From assembly GCA_019752015.1 (NCBI GenBank), contig JAIEMQ010000006.1, forward strand, positions 72,842 through 136,841: DNA of 64,000 nucleotides, read 5' to 3'. A model generated the notes under the pieces. The model was not told the origin of the DNA. It saw nothing but the letters and a program-made list of their open reading frames with translations, and did no database searches. The position numbers and the translations under genes are program-made. Shown piece after piece: positions 9,031 through 19,123 of the stretch. The DNA is from Cyanobacteriota bacterium (GTDB lineage: Bacteria > Acidobacteriota > Vicinamibacteria > Vicinamibacterales > UBA2999). Each line of letters begins with the position of its first letter. Position 1 is the stretch's first letter.

Positions 9031-9996
9031 ATGGACCGACGTCATTTCATCCGTTTCGTCTCAGCCGCGATCGGCGCCGCGTCGATCGCGCGGCCCAGGG
9101 GCGTCACCGCTCAAGCCGGCAATCCAAAGGTGTACTTCTTTGGAATGTTCCTGATCGACAACATCGGCGCGCCCACCATTCGCGTGCCTCAACTTGATGG
9201 CATGGAGCAGCACCGATCATTCATGGCGGCGTCGGACGCCACCATCAGTGCCCTGGGCGGCACGGTCATCACGCTGAATCAACAGAATGGACTGCAGCTG
9301 ATCCACCGCGACTTCACGCTGGCGCGATTCCCGAAAGCGATGCCGTTGCAGCAGGGGCTCTCGCTCTCAGGTGGAGCCGGCCCAGTGCTGGTTCAACAAA
9401 CGCTGCTCGATCGGTTGCCGAGCCTTTCGGTGCTGAGCGCGCGAGCCGGCGGCGGGCAGCGGACCGTCGCCATGCCGCCGGGTTCCCTTGACATCGCCCT
9501 GAGCAATGGCCAGCTACGACTGCCTCAGACACCGAGCCGATCTGCCGGCGCGGACCCCGCGGTGTCGTGGCAGATCGCGGTCAACGGCGTCAACGCCGGC
9601 AGCCCAATGCCGCTGACCGATCTGTGCGTCTTCGAGTCGGCCGGGCCGGCGCTGACGGTCACGATCGGCGGCAAGAACGCGACACTGAACGCCAGCGAGG
9701 ACATCTGGATCTTCAACATCCCCCTCGTGAAGGGCGTCGACAAGACGCCAAAGGAAATCGAGCACATTGCCGAGTGGGCGCTGCTGCTCAATCCGCCGCT
9801 GGCGGCCGGCACACTGAAGGCGACGACAACTTTTCCACTGGTGCTTGTAAACAGTGGTGCTCCGTTCAATCATCCGAACCTGTCGTTACCGGGAGTGCGC
9901 GCGCGCGCGCTGGCGTATTTCGCCAAGATGAACCCGACGGTGTCCAGTGCCGGCATCCCGCCGGATTCCGACCTCTGCATGCAGTTCCGGTCATAG
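9031..9996 (+). CDS. Tat-exported protein of unknown function
   Basis: 321 residues starting 16 nt after the CHAT gene, with TTGGAGGA just upstream of the ATG. The N-terminus MDRRHFIRFVSAAIGAASIA has the twin-arginine pattern, so the folded protein is probably exported. The remainder has no domain I recognise. Its position as third gene of the sigma/CHAT unit makes it a candidate periplasmic substrate or partner of the CHAT protease; this is inference from location only. Confidence 0.75.
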   Translation: MDRRHFIRFVSAAIGAASIARPRGVTAQAGNPKVYFFGMFLIDNIGAPTIRVPQLDGMEQHRSFMAASDATISALGGTVITLNQQNGLQLIHRDFTLARFPKAMPLQQGLSLSGGAGPVLVQQTLLDRLPSLSVLSARAGGGQRTVAMPPGSLDIALSNGQLRLPQTPSRSAGADPAVSWQIAVNGVNAGSPMPLTDLCVFESAGPALTVTIGGKNATLNASEDIWIFNIPLVKGVDKTPKEIEHIAEWALLLNPPLAAGTLKATTTFPLVLVNSGAPFNHPNLSLPGVRARALAYFAKMNPTVSSAGIPPDSDLCMQFRS

Positions 9997-10001
9997 CTGA
10001 T

Positions 10002-10062
10002 AAAGGAAATCACCCGCCGACCGCGTCTTCCTGGCTGACGGCTGATCCACGGGGATCAGCCG
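10002..10062 (+). promoter_or_regulatory. Candidate structured leader element, copy 1
   Basis: Begins AAAGGAAATCAC, continues with GCGTCTTCCTGGCTGACGG and closes with a perfect 10-bp hairpin (CGGCTGATCC 10039-10048, loop ACGG, GGATCAGCCG 10053-10062). The outer AGGAA and TTCCT can also pair. A near-identical copy at 10708-10770 precedes the next gene, with a compensatory base-pair change in the hairpin. A second hairpin (GGCGTCAC 10073-10080 / GTGACGCC 10090-10097) lies just before the ribosome binding site. It does not match a riboswitch class I can name. Confidence 0.6.
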
Positions 10063-10112
10063 TTCGCTAACCGGCGTCACCTGCCGTTCGTGACGCCCAA
10101 AGGGAGAGTGGT

Positions 10113-10617
10113 ATGAAGCCGCACACTGTGATCCGGATCCTGTTCTGCAGCATGTCTCTCGCCGTCGCCGCGTGTGGCGGTTCGAGCAGCAACGCGTCGC
10201 CGACTTCGCCGACACCAAACGACATCGACGCCGGCTCCGTCACCGGCGCTTAACATTGCCGGCACCTGGACCGGCACGCTCACGATACCCGAGCGATCGA
10301 TTCCGGTGCGGTCGTGGACCGTGAGTCAGAACGGTGCCAGCGTGTCAGGTCCGATGGTGCTTAACGTGGGCACCGGCAACACGCAGACGACGCTGACCGG
10401 TACCCTCTCAGGTGCGCAACTGACGTCGGTCACCTTCAACGTGCCGTTCCAGGAAGGGTTCCCACAGGGATGCTCGTTCTCGGGGACTGGCACGCTGCCG
10501 GCTTCCGCCTCGTCGATTTCGGGCGCGCTGGCGATGACCTTTCCAGCCGCGTGCGTCGGACCCGAAAGGATCAGCAGTTCCGCAACCGCAACCTGGACGC
10601 TCTCACTTACGAAGTAG
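10113..10617 (+). pseudogene. Secreted lipoprotein gene split by a +1 frameshift
   Basis: The ATG at 10113 (AGGGAGAG upstream) opens a lipoprotein signal ending LAVAACGGSSS, but this frame stops at 10253 after 45 codons. The next frame carries the rest of a plausible secreted protein (LNIAGTWTGTL to the stop at 10617; two Cys, beta-rich). Removing one A from the AAA in CCAAACGAC near 10200 joins them as a natural Ser/Thr/Pro linker (SPTSPTPTTSTPAPSPALN). It is therefore either a recently broken gene or a homopolymer base-calling error. Function unknown; probably a surface lipoprotein. Confidence 0.75.
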
Positions 10618-10636
10618 ATCCTCCCATCCTTCAAAC

Positions 10637-10669
10637 GGCCGCTGATCCCGTCGAGACGGGGCAGCGGCC
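10637..10669 (+). terminator. Strong hairpin downstream of the lipoprotein gene
   Basis: GGCCGCTG (10637-10644) pairs with CAGCGGCC (10662-10669) around an inner CCCGTC/GACGGG stem. A short T-containing stretch (TTGTCATTT) follows, consistent with an intrinsic terminator that also isolates the next leader element. Confidence 0.7.
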
Positions 10670-10707
10670 ATTGTCATTTCCGCGCAGGCACGCCGGCGAC
10701 GCTCACA

Positions 10708-10770
10708 AAAGGAAATCACACCCGCTCAGCGTCTTCCTGGCTGACGGCCGATCCAACCCCGGATCGGCTG
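10708..10770 (+). promoter_or_regulatory. Candidate structured leader element, copy 2
   Basis: Repeats copy 1: AAAGGAAATCAC, then GCGTCTTCCTGGCTGACGG, then a hairpin (GCCGATCC 10747-10754, loop AACCCC, GGATCGGC 10761-10768; two further pairs extend the stem). Relative to copy 1 the T-A pair in the stem is C-G, a compensatory change, while loop bases differ. It ends a few bases before the AGGAGG ribosome site of the 10786 gene. Confidence 0.6.
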
Positions 10771-10785
10771 CAGCCAGGAGGATCT

Positions 10786-12167
<1,382 letters not shown>

Positions 12168-12171
<4 letters not shown>

Positions 12172-14525
12172 TCGTCCTCTCCTGGTTCCTGCGGGCGGCG
12201 ATGCTGTTGGCGCCGCTCGCGGGATCACCGTTGACCGTGACAGGCACAGTGATCGATCCGCAACGTCTGCCGATTGCGGATGCGCGCATCGTCATCACTT
12301 GCGCGCCCGCCGATCCGCAGCACGGCATCACCGATCACGACGGACGATTCGAGTTGTCGATCGCGACATCGGGGCCATGCCTGATCGACGTTGCCGCAGA
12401 TGGCTTCAGCGCCGCGCACCTTGCCCCGCCCTCGCTGCCGGCGCCGCTCATCATCCAACTCGAGATCGCTGCGCACATCGAAGCGGTGACCGTCGCTGCG
12501 AAACCGGCGCGGCCGCGACGCAGTCTCTTCGCCGTCTCGCTCGACGCCGACAGTATTGCTGCCGTTGCCGGCTCCACATCCGGCCTGATCAGGCATGCGT
12601 CGGGACTGGCCGGTGCCGCCGGACGGCCACTCATCGTCTACGTCGACGGACTGCCGGCGTCGACGCTGCCGCCGATTGCCAATGTCGAGCACATCTCGGT
12701 CGATGCCGGCCGGTTCTCCGCCGAGTACGCCGATGCCGGCGCCGCAACAGTGCGCATTTTCACCAGGACGCCGGGCCGCGGCTTCCGGGTGCGGTCGAAT
12801 TCCGATCTGCTGGGTCTTGGCGGCCGGCAGGTGCTGGCCGATGGCGCGCGGACGAAGTCCACGCAGCGTGACGTAACGCTCACCGGGGGCGTTCCGAAGC
12901 TGGCGGCCGGCTTCGATGCCACAGTTCGGTACACCTCGTCGTCCGCGCCGGTTGAGTTCGTGTCGCCGGAGGCGGACGAGGTGACGGCGGACACGTCATC
13001 CCTGACGGCCGGCCTGACCTTTCATGTTGCGCTGCCGCATCGCACGCGCGCCGCGGTGTCGTACCGCGACGCACAGGATCGTCAATCGAACCTGGGCGCG
13101 GGCGGGTTGACCACGGCGTCGGCCGCCTACGCCGCGCGAACCAACTCCGGCGAGTGGCGCGCCACTGTGCTGAAAGCCGCCGGCCTTGTCAGCTATGAGG
13201 GCGGCGCAACCGCGCTGATGACGCGTATCGATACGAAAGCAAACAGCGACGCCGCCGGTATCACGATCGGCGGCGGTCTGACGACCGGTGGCGCACCGGT
13301 AACAACCAGCGCGACGCGTTCGCTGCGGTGGAGCACTCGTCACGCGTTCCGTTTCGACCTCCGCCGATCGATCGACGCCGGCGTGGCCGCGAGCGGCCGC
13401 TCCGAGCGGTGGAGTCAGATGCCGAATCGTTACGGCTGGTGGCAGTTTGATAGCATCGAGACCTATCGCGCCGCACTCGAGGGCGAGGCGGCCGGCACCC
13501 GGTTCATCGCAGCCTCGGACACCACCGGGTCGTACTCGTCGATCACCGTCGCGCCGTATCTGCAGGCGACGCTGTTCCAGACCGCACATTCGGAATGGAC
13601 CGCTGGTCTGCGTGCCGACTACCAATCGGGCCTGGGGGTCGCCTGGTTGCCTCGTGTCGCCGTGGCGATCGATCGCGGCGGGACACTATGGACGGTTGGT
13701 GCCGGATTGTTCGCGGGATCGCAGGCGGAGCAGGTACGCAGCGCCCTGTCGACCCGGACGGCCGTCGTGACACAGGCGGGCGACACATCGCCGCTGACGG
13801 CGCGCGTGTCGCCGGCCTTTTCGCGGCCGCGTACTCTGATGACCGCGGCAAGGGCCGAACGCCAGTTCGGCGCTGCTGCCGCGTTGGTTGAGTACAGCTT
13901 GACGCGCGATCGCCGCCTCCCCGGTTCGACGCGAACGATTGCCGATCATCGCTGGGTCGACATCGTCGAATCGAATCGTGCCGCGACGACGCATCGCCTG
14001 TCGGTCCAGGTGCAGGGCCGTTGGCGCCGGCAGTTCTTTTCCGCCCAGTACGAGAGGATTCGCGCGTTCGACGACCACGACGGACCGTTTTCGTTTCCAG
14101 AGGAGCCCGGCAACTTGCGCGCCGAATGGGCACCGGCTGCCGGAGTGTCGCCGCATAACGTCACGCTGATGGCAACGCTGGCATTGCCGGGAGCGGTTTC
14201 AATCGCGATGACGGACACGTGGCGAGGTCCCGCGCCGTTCAACATCACGACCGGTCTCGATCGTCTGGGAAACGGGCTGATGAATGATCGCGGCGGCAGG
14301 CCGCGCAACGCTGGCCGTGACCAGGGCTATCACACGCTCGGAGCCTATGGATCGCGGTCGTTCAAGGTGTGGAAGCTGCGGCCGCGGCTCGGCGTCCAGG
14401 CCGAAAACCTGTTGAACGTCCGGAACGTGCTCAGCGTCGGCCGCGTCGTTGGCGCCCCCGGTTTCGGCCAGCCGCTCGCGATGGGCGCCGGCCGATCGGT
14501 GCGGGTGTTCGCCAGCTGGTTTTGA
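12168..14525 (+). CDS. TonB-dependent-receptor-like outer membrane protein with CarboxypepD_reg N-terminus
   Basis: 785 residues from a GTG that overlaps the previous stop (GTGA), so the genes are coupled. A signal peptide is followed by a carboxypeptidase-regulatory-like beta-sandwich (about 22-105: VTGTVIDPQRLPIADARIVI, then DHDGRFEL). A short degenerate plug-like region (VYVDGLPASTLPP, then FSAEYADAGAATVRI) and a long beta-barrel of alternating strands follow, ending in aromatic FASWF, as expected for barrel insertion. This matches the Oar-like receptor family of Acidobacteriota and Myxococcota, but the chain is shorter than usual and the plug is reduced. The transported substrate is unknown. 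Confidence 0.75.
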
Positions 14526-14554
14526 GCGTTGGCCGAAGGGCGATACCTTGGCGC

Positions 14555-15436
14555 ATGGCCATGGAGCTTCAAGGGCGTCGACGCGATCGGATCGCCCGCG
14601 CTCTAATCGCGCTGCTGCTGATCCCGGCGGCCGCGGAGGCGCAAGCGGACCCCGGCGTGAGCGCGGCTTACGAGTTTGCCTACGACGGCTTTCACTACTT
14701 CTTCGAGAACCCGTCGACATTCGACACGCCCGATCTCGTGCCGCACAACTTCAAGCAGACGTACTGGGCCGGCAATCACTGGCTCTCCGTGATCGTGCGC
14801 TACCGGGTCGGCGGATTGGCGACCGAAACTTCGTTGGCGATGACGCCGTCCGTTGAAACGCGCGGCGATGATGTCGACACGTTTTTCCTGGCGAGCGGCG
14901 ACGTGGCGACGTCCGGAACCAGCGGGCGCGTCGACATGCGATCGTTCCGCATTCGTCATGATGTGACCCTGGGCACTGTTCGCGGCGTCACGTGGCATAC
15001 GGGATACCAGTTCCGCCGCGATCGCCAGGAATTTCATGCGCGGCAGATCAAGACGGTGACGCATTCGCGGCCGTCGTCGAGCGAGTCGTTTCCGATCGAC
15101 GGCGCCGAGACGACCATCTCGAACGTCCACGACGCGTGGATCGGCGTGAGCCGCGAGTGGCGACGAGACACGGGCTGGCGAATCCGCGCGCGTGTCGATG
15201 CCGCGCCGCTGACGGGCGCGCGATTGACGACCATCCTGCCGTTCAAGTATCCGGGCAGGGAGATCGTGTTTGCGGCGCCGGTGCTGACGATCAATCCGTC
15301 GGTCAGGATGGGGCGCGAAGGGCGATGGCCGATCGCGCTGGCGGTGTCAGCGACGCGAACGTTCTCCTACAGTTCAGCGCGCCGCTTCCATCATCGGGTG
15401 GTCAGCGCGTCGATCACGGTCGGCCGTTCGCGCTGA
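14555..15436 (+). CDS. Predicted outer-membrane beta-barrel protein
   Basis: About 293 residues. The start is placed at the ATG at 14555 (another in-frame ATG at 14561) because it gives a signal peptide (IARALIALLLIPAAAEAQA). The mature part consists of alternating hydrophobic/polar strands rich in Tyr, Phe, Arg and Thr with no transmembrane helices, like small outer-membrane barrels. Its 3' end overlaps the converging ligase gene by 23 bp. No named family recognised; it may act with the receptor-like protein just upstream. Confidence 0.65.
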   Translation: MAMELQGRRRDRIARALIALLLIPAAAEAQADPGVSAAYEFAYDGFHYFFENPSTFDTPDLVPHNFKQTYWAGNHWLSVIVRYRVGGLATETSLAMTPSVETRGDDVDTFFLASGDVATSGTSGRVDMRSFRIRHDVTLGTVRGVTWHTGYQFRRDRQEFHARQIKTVTHSRPSSSESFPIDGAETTISNVHDAWIGVSREWRRDTGWRIRARVDAAPLTGARLTTILPFKYPGREIVFAAPVLTINPSVRMGREGRWPIALAVSATRTFSYSSARRFHHRVVSASITVGRSR

Positions 15437-16727
15437 CGCCGGCTTCGAACAGGCCGCGCAGCAGGCCGGCGGCGACCCACACAAAACGGAAATTCATGAT
15501 GTCGGCGTTGATGCTGGCGACAACCAGTCCGGCCAGTCCGGCCATTGCCGCATAGCCGAGCGCCGGCTCCACGCTGCCGCGCACGACATCACGCGCCATT
15601 GATCCCCAGGCAAACCAGAGCAGCACGAGCGTGATGCCGCCGATGAGGCCGCACTCGGCGAGCCGTCCGAGCAGCGTCGAATGCGGATCGATCTCGCGAT
15701 ACGTGCCCGTCAGCACGCCCTTGGCGTACGCCAGCCTCGTCTCCACGTGAAACTGATCGAGGCCGACTCCGGCGATCGGATGCCCGGCGATGGCGTGGAG
15801 CGCGACCGCCTTGATCCGCGCGTAGCTCATCACGTTGTACGTGATCGCCGCTCCGCCGATCTGTGCTCGCCCCTGATCGACCGCGTATTGATATGGCGTG
15901 GCGTCTTCGAAGGTGGCATCGCCGTAAGTGATCGAGGTAATCGAAATCGTCGCGGCGAAGTTGAAAGCGACGATCAGCGCGAGCACTGCGGCGACGGCGA
16001 GGCGCCGCACGCGCGGCCACGATGCGAGTGAGGCCCACGACGTGATCAAGACGGCGACACCGAGGCCTGCCAGCACATGGCTGACGGTGAAGAGTGCGGC
16101 GATCAGCATGACGATCGACGCAACGCAGAACGCCCGCCCGCGCTCACGACAGAAGGTGATCGCAAACGGCAGCGCCGCCGTCAGCACGCACGCAAACATC
16201 GCGGGTGTTGCCGTCAGCGCCCGAAGCCGCAGCGTGCTGCCGATGTACGGCAGCTGCATGGTTTCGCCGATCAGCGGCACGCGCGCGCCGGTGATCATCT
16301 GAATTCCCAGCACCGCCAGGCCAAGAACCGACAGCGTGCCGGCGCCAACCACCAGACCGCGCGCCGTGGTTCGCGCGAAGCCGCGGCGAGCCGCGATCGC
16401 GAACACCGCGTAGATCGCGACGAGATAGAGCTCTCGACCGAGCTCCAGGATGCTTTGGTAGCGATCGAGTGAATTGAAAACGGATGGGACCGCACCGAGC
16501 AGATAGCCGGCGACCGCCAGATCCACCCATCGCCACGTCCACTTGGCGCCCGGCAGCACCACAATCCCGACCGCGAGCGGGATGAAGACGAGATCGGCGA
16601 GCCGCGCGTGGTACGGCAGCTCGGGCCAGTTGATCCCAATCACACCGAGGAACGACAGCAGGAGCGCTTCAGCAATCTTGCGGGGCATCTGGCTTCGCAA
16701 GAATACGCGGACACCGTCTGGTGTCAT
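15414..16727 (-). CDS. O-antigen ligase/polymerase-like membrane protein (Wzy_C family)
   Basis: 437 residues with about 10-12 hydrophobic helices. A large loop before the last helices carries the motif region HPIAGVGLDQFHVE and DPHSTLLGRLAECGLIGG, typical of the Wzy_C domain of O-antigen ligases and related glycan polymerases (H-N-x-x-L-x-x-L-x-E-x-G pattern). These enzymes act at the periplasmic face, joining an undecaprenyl-linked glycan to a lipid A core or protein. No glycosyltransferase cluster is adjacent, so the acceptor is open. The 3' end overlaps the outer-membrane protein gene on the other strand. Confidence 0.8.
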   Translation of the reverse strand: MTPDGVRVFLRSQMPRKIAEALLLSFLGVIGINWPELPYHARLADLVFIPLAVGIVVLPGAKWTWRWVDLAVAGYLLGAVPSVFNSLDRYQSILELGRELYLVAIYAVFAIAARRGFARTTARGLVVGAGTLSVLGLAVLGIQMITGARVPLIGETMQLPYIGSTLRLRALTATPAMFACVLTAALPFAITFCRERGRAFCVASIVMLIAALFTVSHVLAGLGVAVLITSWASLASWPRVRRLAVAAVLALIVAFNFAATISITSITYGDATFEDATPYQYAVDQGRAQIGGAAITYNVMSYARIKAVALHAIAGHPIAGVGLDQFHVETRLAYAKGVLTGTYREIDPHSTLLGRLAECGLIGGITLVLLWFAWGSMARDVVRGSVEPALGYAAMAGLAGLVVASINADIMNFRFVWVAAGLLRGLFEAGVSANGRP

Positions 16728-16739
16728 GGTGTCGACGCG

Positions 16740-17171
16740 TCAGGCGCCGCACATCACTTTGCGCGGGCTCCACTTGCCACGGAAGGATCCGGCGAGCCGA
16801 CGGCCGCCGGCCGCGACGAAATCAAACGAACCGCTGATGTCATCGGCGGCGCCGCGGCGTGGAAAGCTCACCGTTCCCGTGACGCTCGGATCAGCCGTGC
16901 CGTCGTACTCGACCGCGCCGGTCGTTCCTTCGCGGTCAGGAAAGCGATACGCGGCATCGTGTCTCGTATTCGGATCGTGCCAGATTGCGATCCGCAACCA
17001 GGGGTGCTCCGGGTCGACCTTGCTCGATCCTGGACGGCCGATCGCGATCGTGAACGCTGCGCCGTCCCACGGGGCGCAATCGGCCCACGCCACCGCCGGC
17101 GCGGGCCTCGGCTCCTGCGCGGCCATCGCGGAGGCGGTGACAAGACAGCCGGCAACAGCGCCCCATCGCAT
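16740..17171 (-). CDS. Small exported protein of unknown function
   Basis: About 143 residues when started at the ATG at 17171, which places a signal peptide (MRWGAVAGCLVTASAMA) at the N-terminus; upstream in-frame sequence looks unlike protein. Two Cys (WADCAPWDG and the C-terminal VMCGA) could form a disulfide. The mature domain resembles beta-sheet lipocalin-like proteins in composition (GSFDFVAAGGRRLAGSFRGKW), but I cannot name the family. It lies 12 bases upstream of the ligase-like gene, probably in the same transcript. Confidence 0.6.
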   Translation of the reverse strand: MRWGAVAGCLVTASAMAAQEPRPAPAVAWADCAPWDGAAFTIAIGRPGSSKVDPEHPWLRIAIWHDPNTRHDAAYRFPDREGTTGAVEYDGTADPSVTGTVSFPRRGAADDISGSFDFVAAGGRRLAGSFRGKWSPRKVMCGA

Positions 17172-17286
17172 TGCTTTGATCACGCGCAGGAGCGTAACAC
17201 GCCCGTGCGAAGGTCTGGTGTAAGCCACGTGTTTCGAAGCGCTTAAGGGTCTGCCGGCGACCGTGGTATAGTTGGAAGTTCCGAAC

Positions 17287-17652
17287 ATGCTCTACTACCT
17301 GATTGTGACTTTATATGTGCTTGTTTGCGGGCTGCTGATCATCACGATTCTGCTGCAGCAGGGCAAGGGCGGAGACATTGCAAACGCGTTTGGCGGCGGC
17401 AGCAGCCAGGCGGTGTTCGGCGCGCGGTCGGGCGCGACGCTGTTGACGCGCGCGACGTCGGTGCTCGCGGCGCTGTTCGTGATTGGCGCGCTCGCGCTCG
17501 TGGCGATCGGCACGCGCGGACCGGGTTCAGTCGTTGGTGGCATTGAAGGTCCGGCGCCCGCTCCGGCTCCACCGGTGGTGCCGACGCCGGCGAATGGCTC
17601 GGCGGCTCCCGCGGCTCCGGCCACACCGCCATCGGGAAACAAAACCCCGTAG
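17287..17652 (+). CDS. secG: Sec translocase subunit SecG
   Basis: 121 residues with two transmembrane helices (about 3-22 and 55-75) around the conserved cytoplasmic loop containing LLQQGKGGDIANAFGGGSSQ and VFGARSGATLLTRAT. These are hallmarks of SecG, the accessory subunit of SecYEG. The tail is a Pro/Ala-rich linker common in high-GC species. The ATG at 17287 is preferred over a TTG five codons upstream, as it begins directly with the first helix. A weak promoter-like TATAGT lies at 17267-17272. The gene is followed by tRNA-Leu, a widespread arrangement. Confidence 0.95.
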   Translation: MLYYLIVTLYVLVCGLLIITILLQQGKGGDIANAFGGGSSQAVFGARSGATLLTRATSVLAALFVIGALALVAIGTRGPGSVVGGIEGPAPAPAPPVVPTPANGSAAPAAPATPPSGNKTP

Positions 17653-17686
17653 ATCTCGGATTTCGGATCTCTGATCTCGGATTTAG
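17652..17686. repeat. 7-bp tandem array between secG and tRNA-Leu
   Basis: Five heptamers in register: GATCTCG, GATTTCG, GATCTCT, GATCTCG, GATTTAG. It starts within the secG stop codon and fills the secG-tRNA spacer. Same architecture (7-bp period, four or five units) as the arrays in pgk, lpxK and at gmhB, but with a different word. Confidence 0.8.
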
Positions 17687-17693
17687 CAGCCAC

Positions 17694-17780
17694 GCGGAAG
17701 TGGCGGAATTGGCAGACGCACCAGCTTGAGGGGCTGGCGGTAGCAATACCGTGGAGGTTCGAGTCCTCTCTTCCGCACCA
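17694..17780 (+). tRNA. tRNA-Leu (anticodon GAG)
   Basis: Acceptor stem GCGGAAG pairs with CTTCCGC, followed by discriminator A and an encoded CCA. The anticodon arm CCAGC-TTGAGGG-GCTGG gives anticodon GAG. A long variable arm (GGTAGCAATACC) marks a class II tRNA, and the T loop is TTCGAGT. From 17722 to its end the gene is identical to the partial copy at 41852-41910, so its 3' portion was probably supplied by the integrated element. A partial copy with a different variable arm lies at 43985-44043. Confidence 0.97.
17722..17780 (+). repeat. Attachment-site copy 1 inside tRNA-Leu
   Basis: The 59 bp from the anticodon stem to CCA are identical to 41852-41910 and the same length as the diverged copy at 43985-44043. 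Direct repeats of a tRNA 3' end flanking an integrase-bearing segment mark the ends of an integrative element. Confidence 0.93.
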
Positions 17781-17790
17781 CCTTTAAGTC

Positions 17791-19101
17791 TTAGGAAACC
17801 AAAGACTTGCCTGGCAGGGACGGCGCTTCGGCGCCGTCTGTGTTTGGCGTGTTCTCCTCACCCTCTTTGCAAGAATTTGCAAGACTCTCCGACTGCGCTT
17901 TTGCCCGCGCCTCTTCGACCCGCAACAGCGCAAGGCGAAGCCGTCGGCTTGTTGTGTTGAGGTAGCGAGTCGTCGTGCTGAGGTTCCGATGTCCGAGGAA
18001 CTTCGACACGTCGGTCGTGAGCACGCCTGCCTCCTCGAAGCGGGACGCCGCCTCGTGACGCAAGTCGCGAAGCTGGAACCCCTGAAGGCCTGCGGCATCA
18101 CGCGCGTTCTCCCAAGCCGTCCGTATTGACGTGGCCCGCCTACCGAGCCGGTCGCCGAACACGTACGCGTCGGGTGGGAACGGCTTCCCGGCAGGATCGA
18201 TGCGTCGCATCTCCAGGATGGCCAGCAGCCGGCTGGAGATCGGCAACCGTCGAGCTCGGCGCGTCTTGGTCTTCTCGGCTCGAATCGTCAGCTCGCGCGT
18301 CTCCAAGTCTACGTCCTGCCACTGGAGTGACAGAATCTCTCCCGGCCTGCAGCACGTCTCGAGCATCGCCGTGAGCACGCCGCGGAGGTGAGGCGACGCC
18401 GCCTCGAAGAGTTTGCGTTCTGCCTCTTCGGACGTGAGCCGTTCCTCGCGCGGTGATTCAGGATCGAGACGAATCACGCTCTCGCCGCCGATCTTGAAGG
18501 GTGTAGCGGTGAGCAGCCTTTCGCGGATGCCCCACGCAAACATCTTCCGAAGTAGCTTGAGATCGTGGTTGATCGTAACCGCCGAGCGCTTCTGCTCGCG
18601 CCGGTGATGACGATACGCCTCGATGTCGCCGGTTGTGATGTCGGCAACCGGCTTCTCGCCAAACGTCATCGGCGGCTCCGTTCCCGGAAGAACGAACGCG
18701 CGAATCATTTTGAGTCGAGAGTCGTTGTCGCGCGGCCGAACAAGCTGGTACCCGCGTCGCGCACGCCATTCCTCAGCGAAGTCCCGGAACGTCATGGGTG
18801 CTTGTTGCTGTGGCTTCGGCTGACGAACTGGTTCCGTGGTCTCGTGGAACTCGCCCGCGCGGATCGCAGTGCGCAGGCGTTCCGCCTCGACCTCGGCCTC
18901 GCTCTTCGTCAGCTTCCTGCCCACGTGGCGCTCCAGTGAGAAGCGATGGTGCTGCCCATTCCACTGGAAACTGAAATGCCACGGATGTGGACACTTCGCC
19001 CACCTGTTGCGGCCGCAGCGACAGACCTTGCGCAGTCCCTCGTTGCGTCCGATGTCGACTTCGCGCCCATCGCCAAGCCGACGTCTGCCTCGTGTGTGCA
19101 T
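17791..19101 (-). CDS. Tyrosine recombinase (island integrase)
   Basis: 436 residues. The start is set at the ATG at 19101, preceded by AAAGGAGG; a GTG at 19116 is less likely. The N-terminus has a small zinc-ribbon-like Cys cluster (CRCGRNRWAKCPHPW), then a SAM-like core-binding domain (about 100-195). The catalytic domain shows Arg in CCRPGEILSLQW, the beta-hairpin Lys in AEKTKTRRARRLP, HxxR in LRDLRHEAASR, His in LGHRN and the nucleophile Tyr in TTRYLN. It is oriented toward and adjacent to the tRNA-Leu it presumably uses. One arm-like repeat (17866-17883) lies inside its 3' end. Confidence 0.95.
   Translation of the reverse strand: MHTRGRRRLGDGREVDIGRNEGLRKVCRCGRNRWAKCPHPWHFSFQWNGQHHRFSLERHVGRKLTKSEAEVEAERLRTAIRAGEFHETTEPVRQPKPQQQAPMTFRDFAEEWRARRGYQLVRPRDNDSRLKMIRAFVLPGTEPPMTFGEKPVADITTGDIEAYRHHRREQKRSAVTINHDLKLLRKMFAWGIRERLLTATPFKIGGESVIRLDPESPREERLTSEEAERKLFEAASPHLRGVLTAMLETCCRPGEILSLQWQDVDLETRELTIRAEKTKTRRARRLPISSRLLAILEMRRIDPAGKPFPPDAYVFGDRLGRRATSIRTAWENARDAAGLQGFQLRDLRHEAASRFEEAGVLTTDVSKFLGHRNLSTTTRYLNTTSRRLRLALLRVEEARAKAQSESLANSCKEGEENTPNTDGAEAPSLPGKSLVS
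17866..17883. promoter_or_regulatory. Candidate integrase arm-type site, left end of large element
   Basis: TTTGCAAGAATTTGCAAG: two TTTGCAAG 8-mers separated by AA, 86 bp inside the left end. The identical 18-mer recurs at 41733-41750 and 43866-43883, with a two-mismatch version at 42108-42125, always close to a tRNA 3' copy. Confidence 0.7.
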
Positions 19102-19123
19102 ACGTCCTCCTTTCACGTCGAAT

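Noticed and set aside
10002-10770. Assigning the duplicated leader to a known riboswitch
   Set aside because: I compared it by memory with c-di-GMP, glycine, cobalamin, SAM, TPP and fluoride consensus cores and none fits; left as unclassified.
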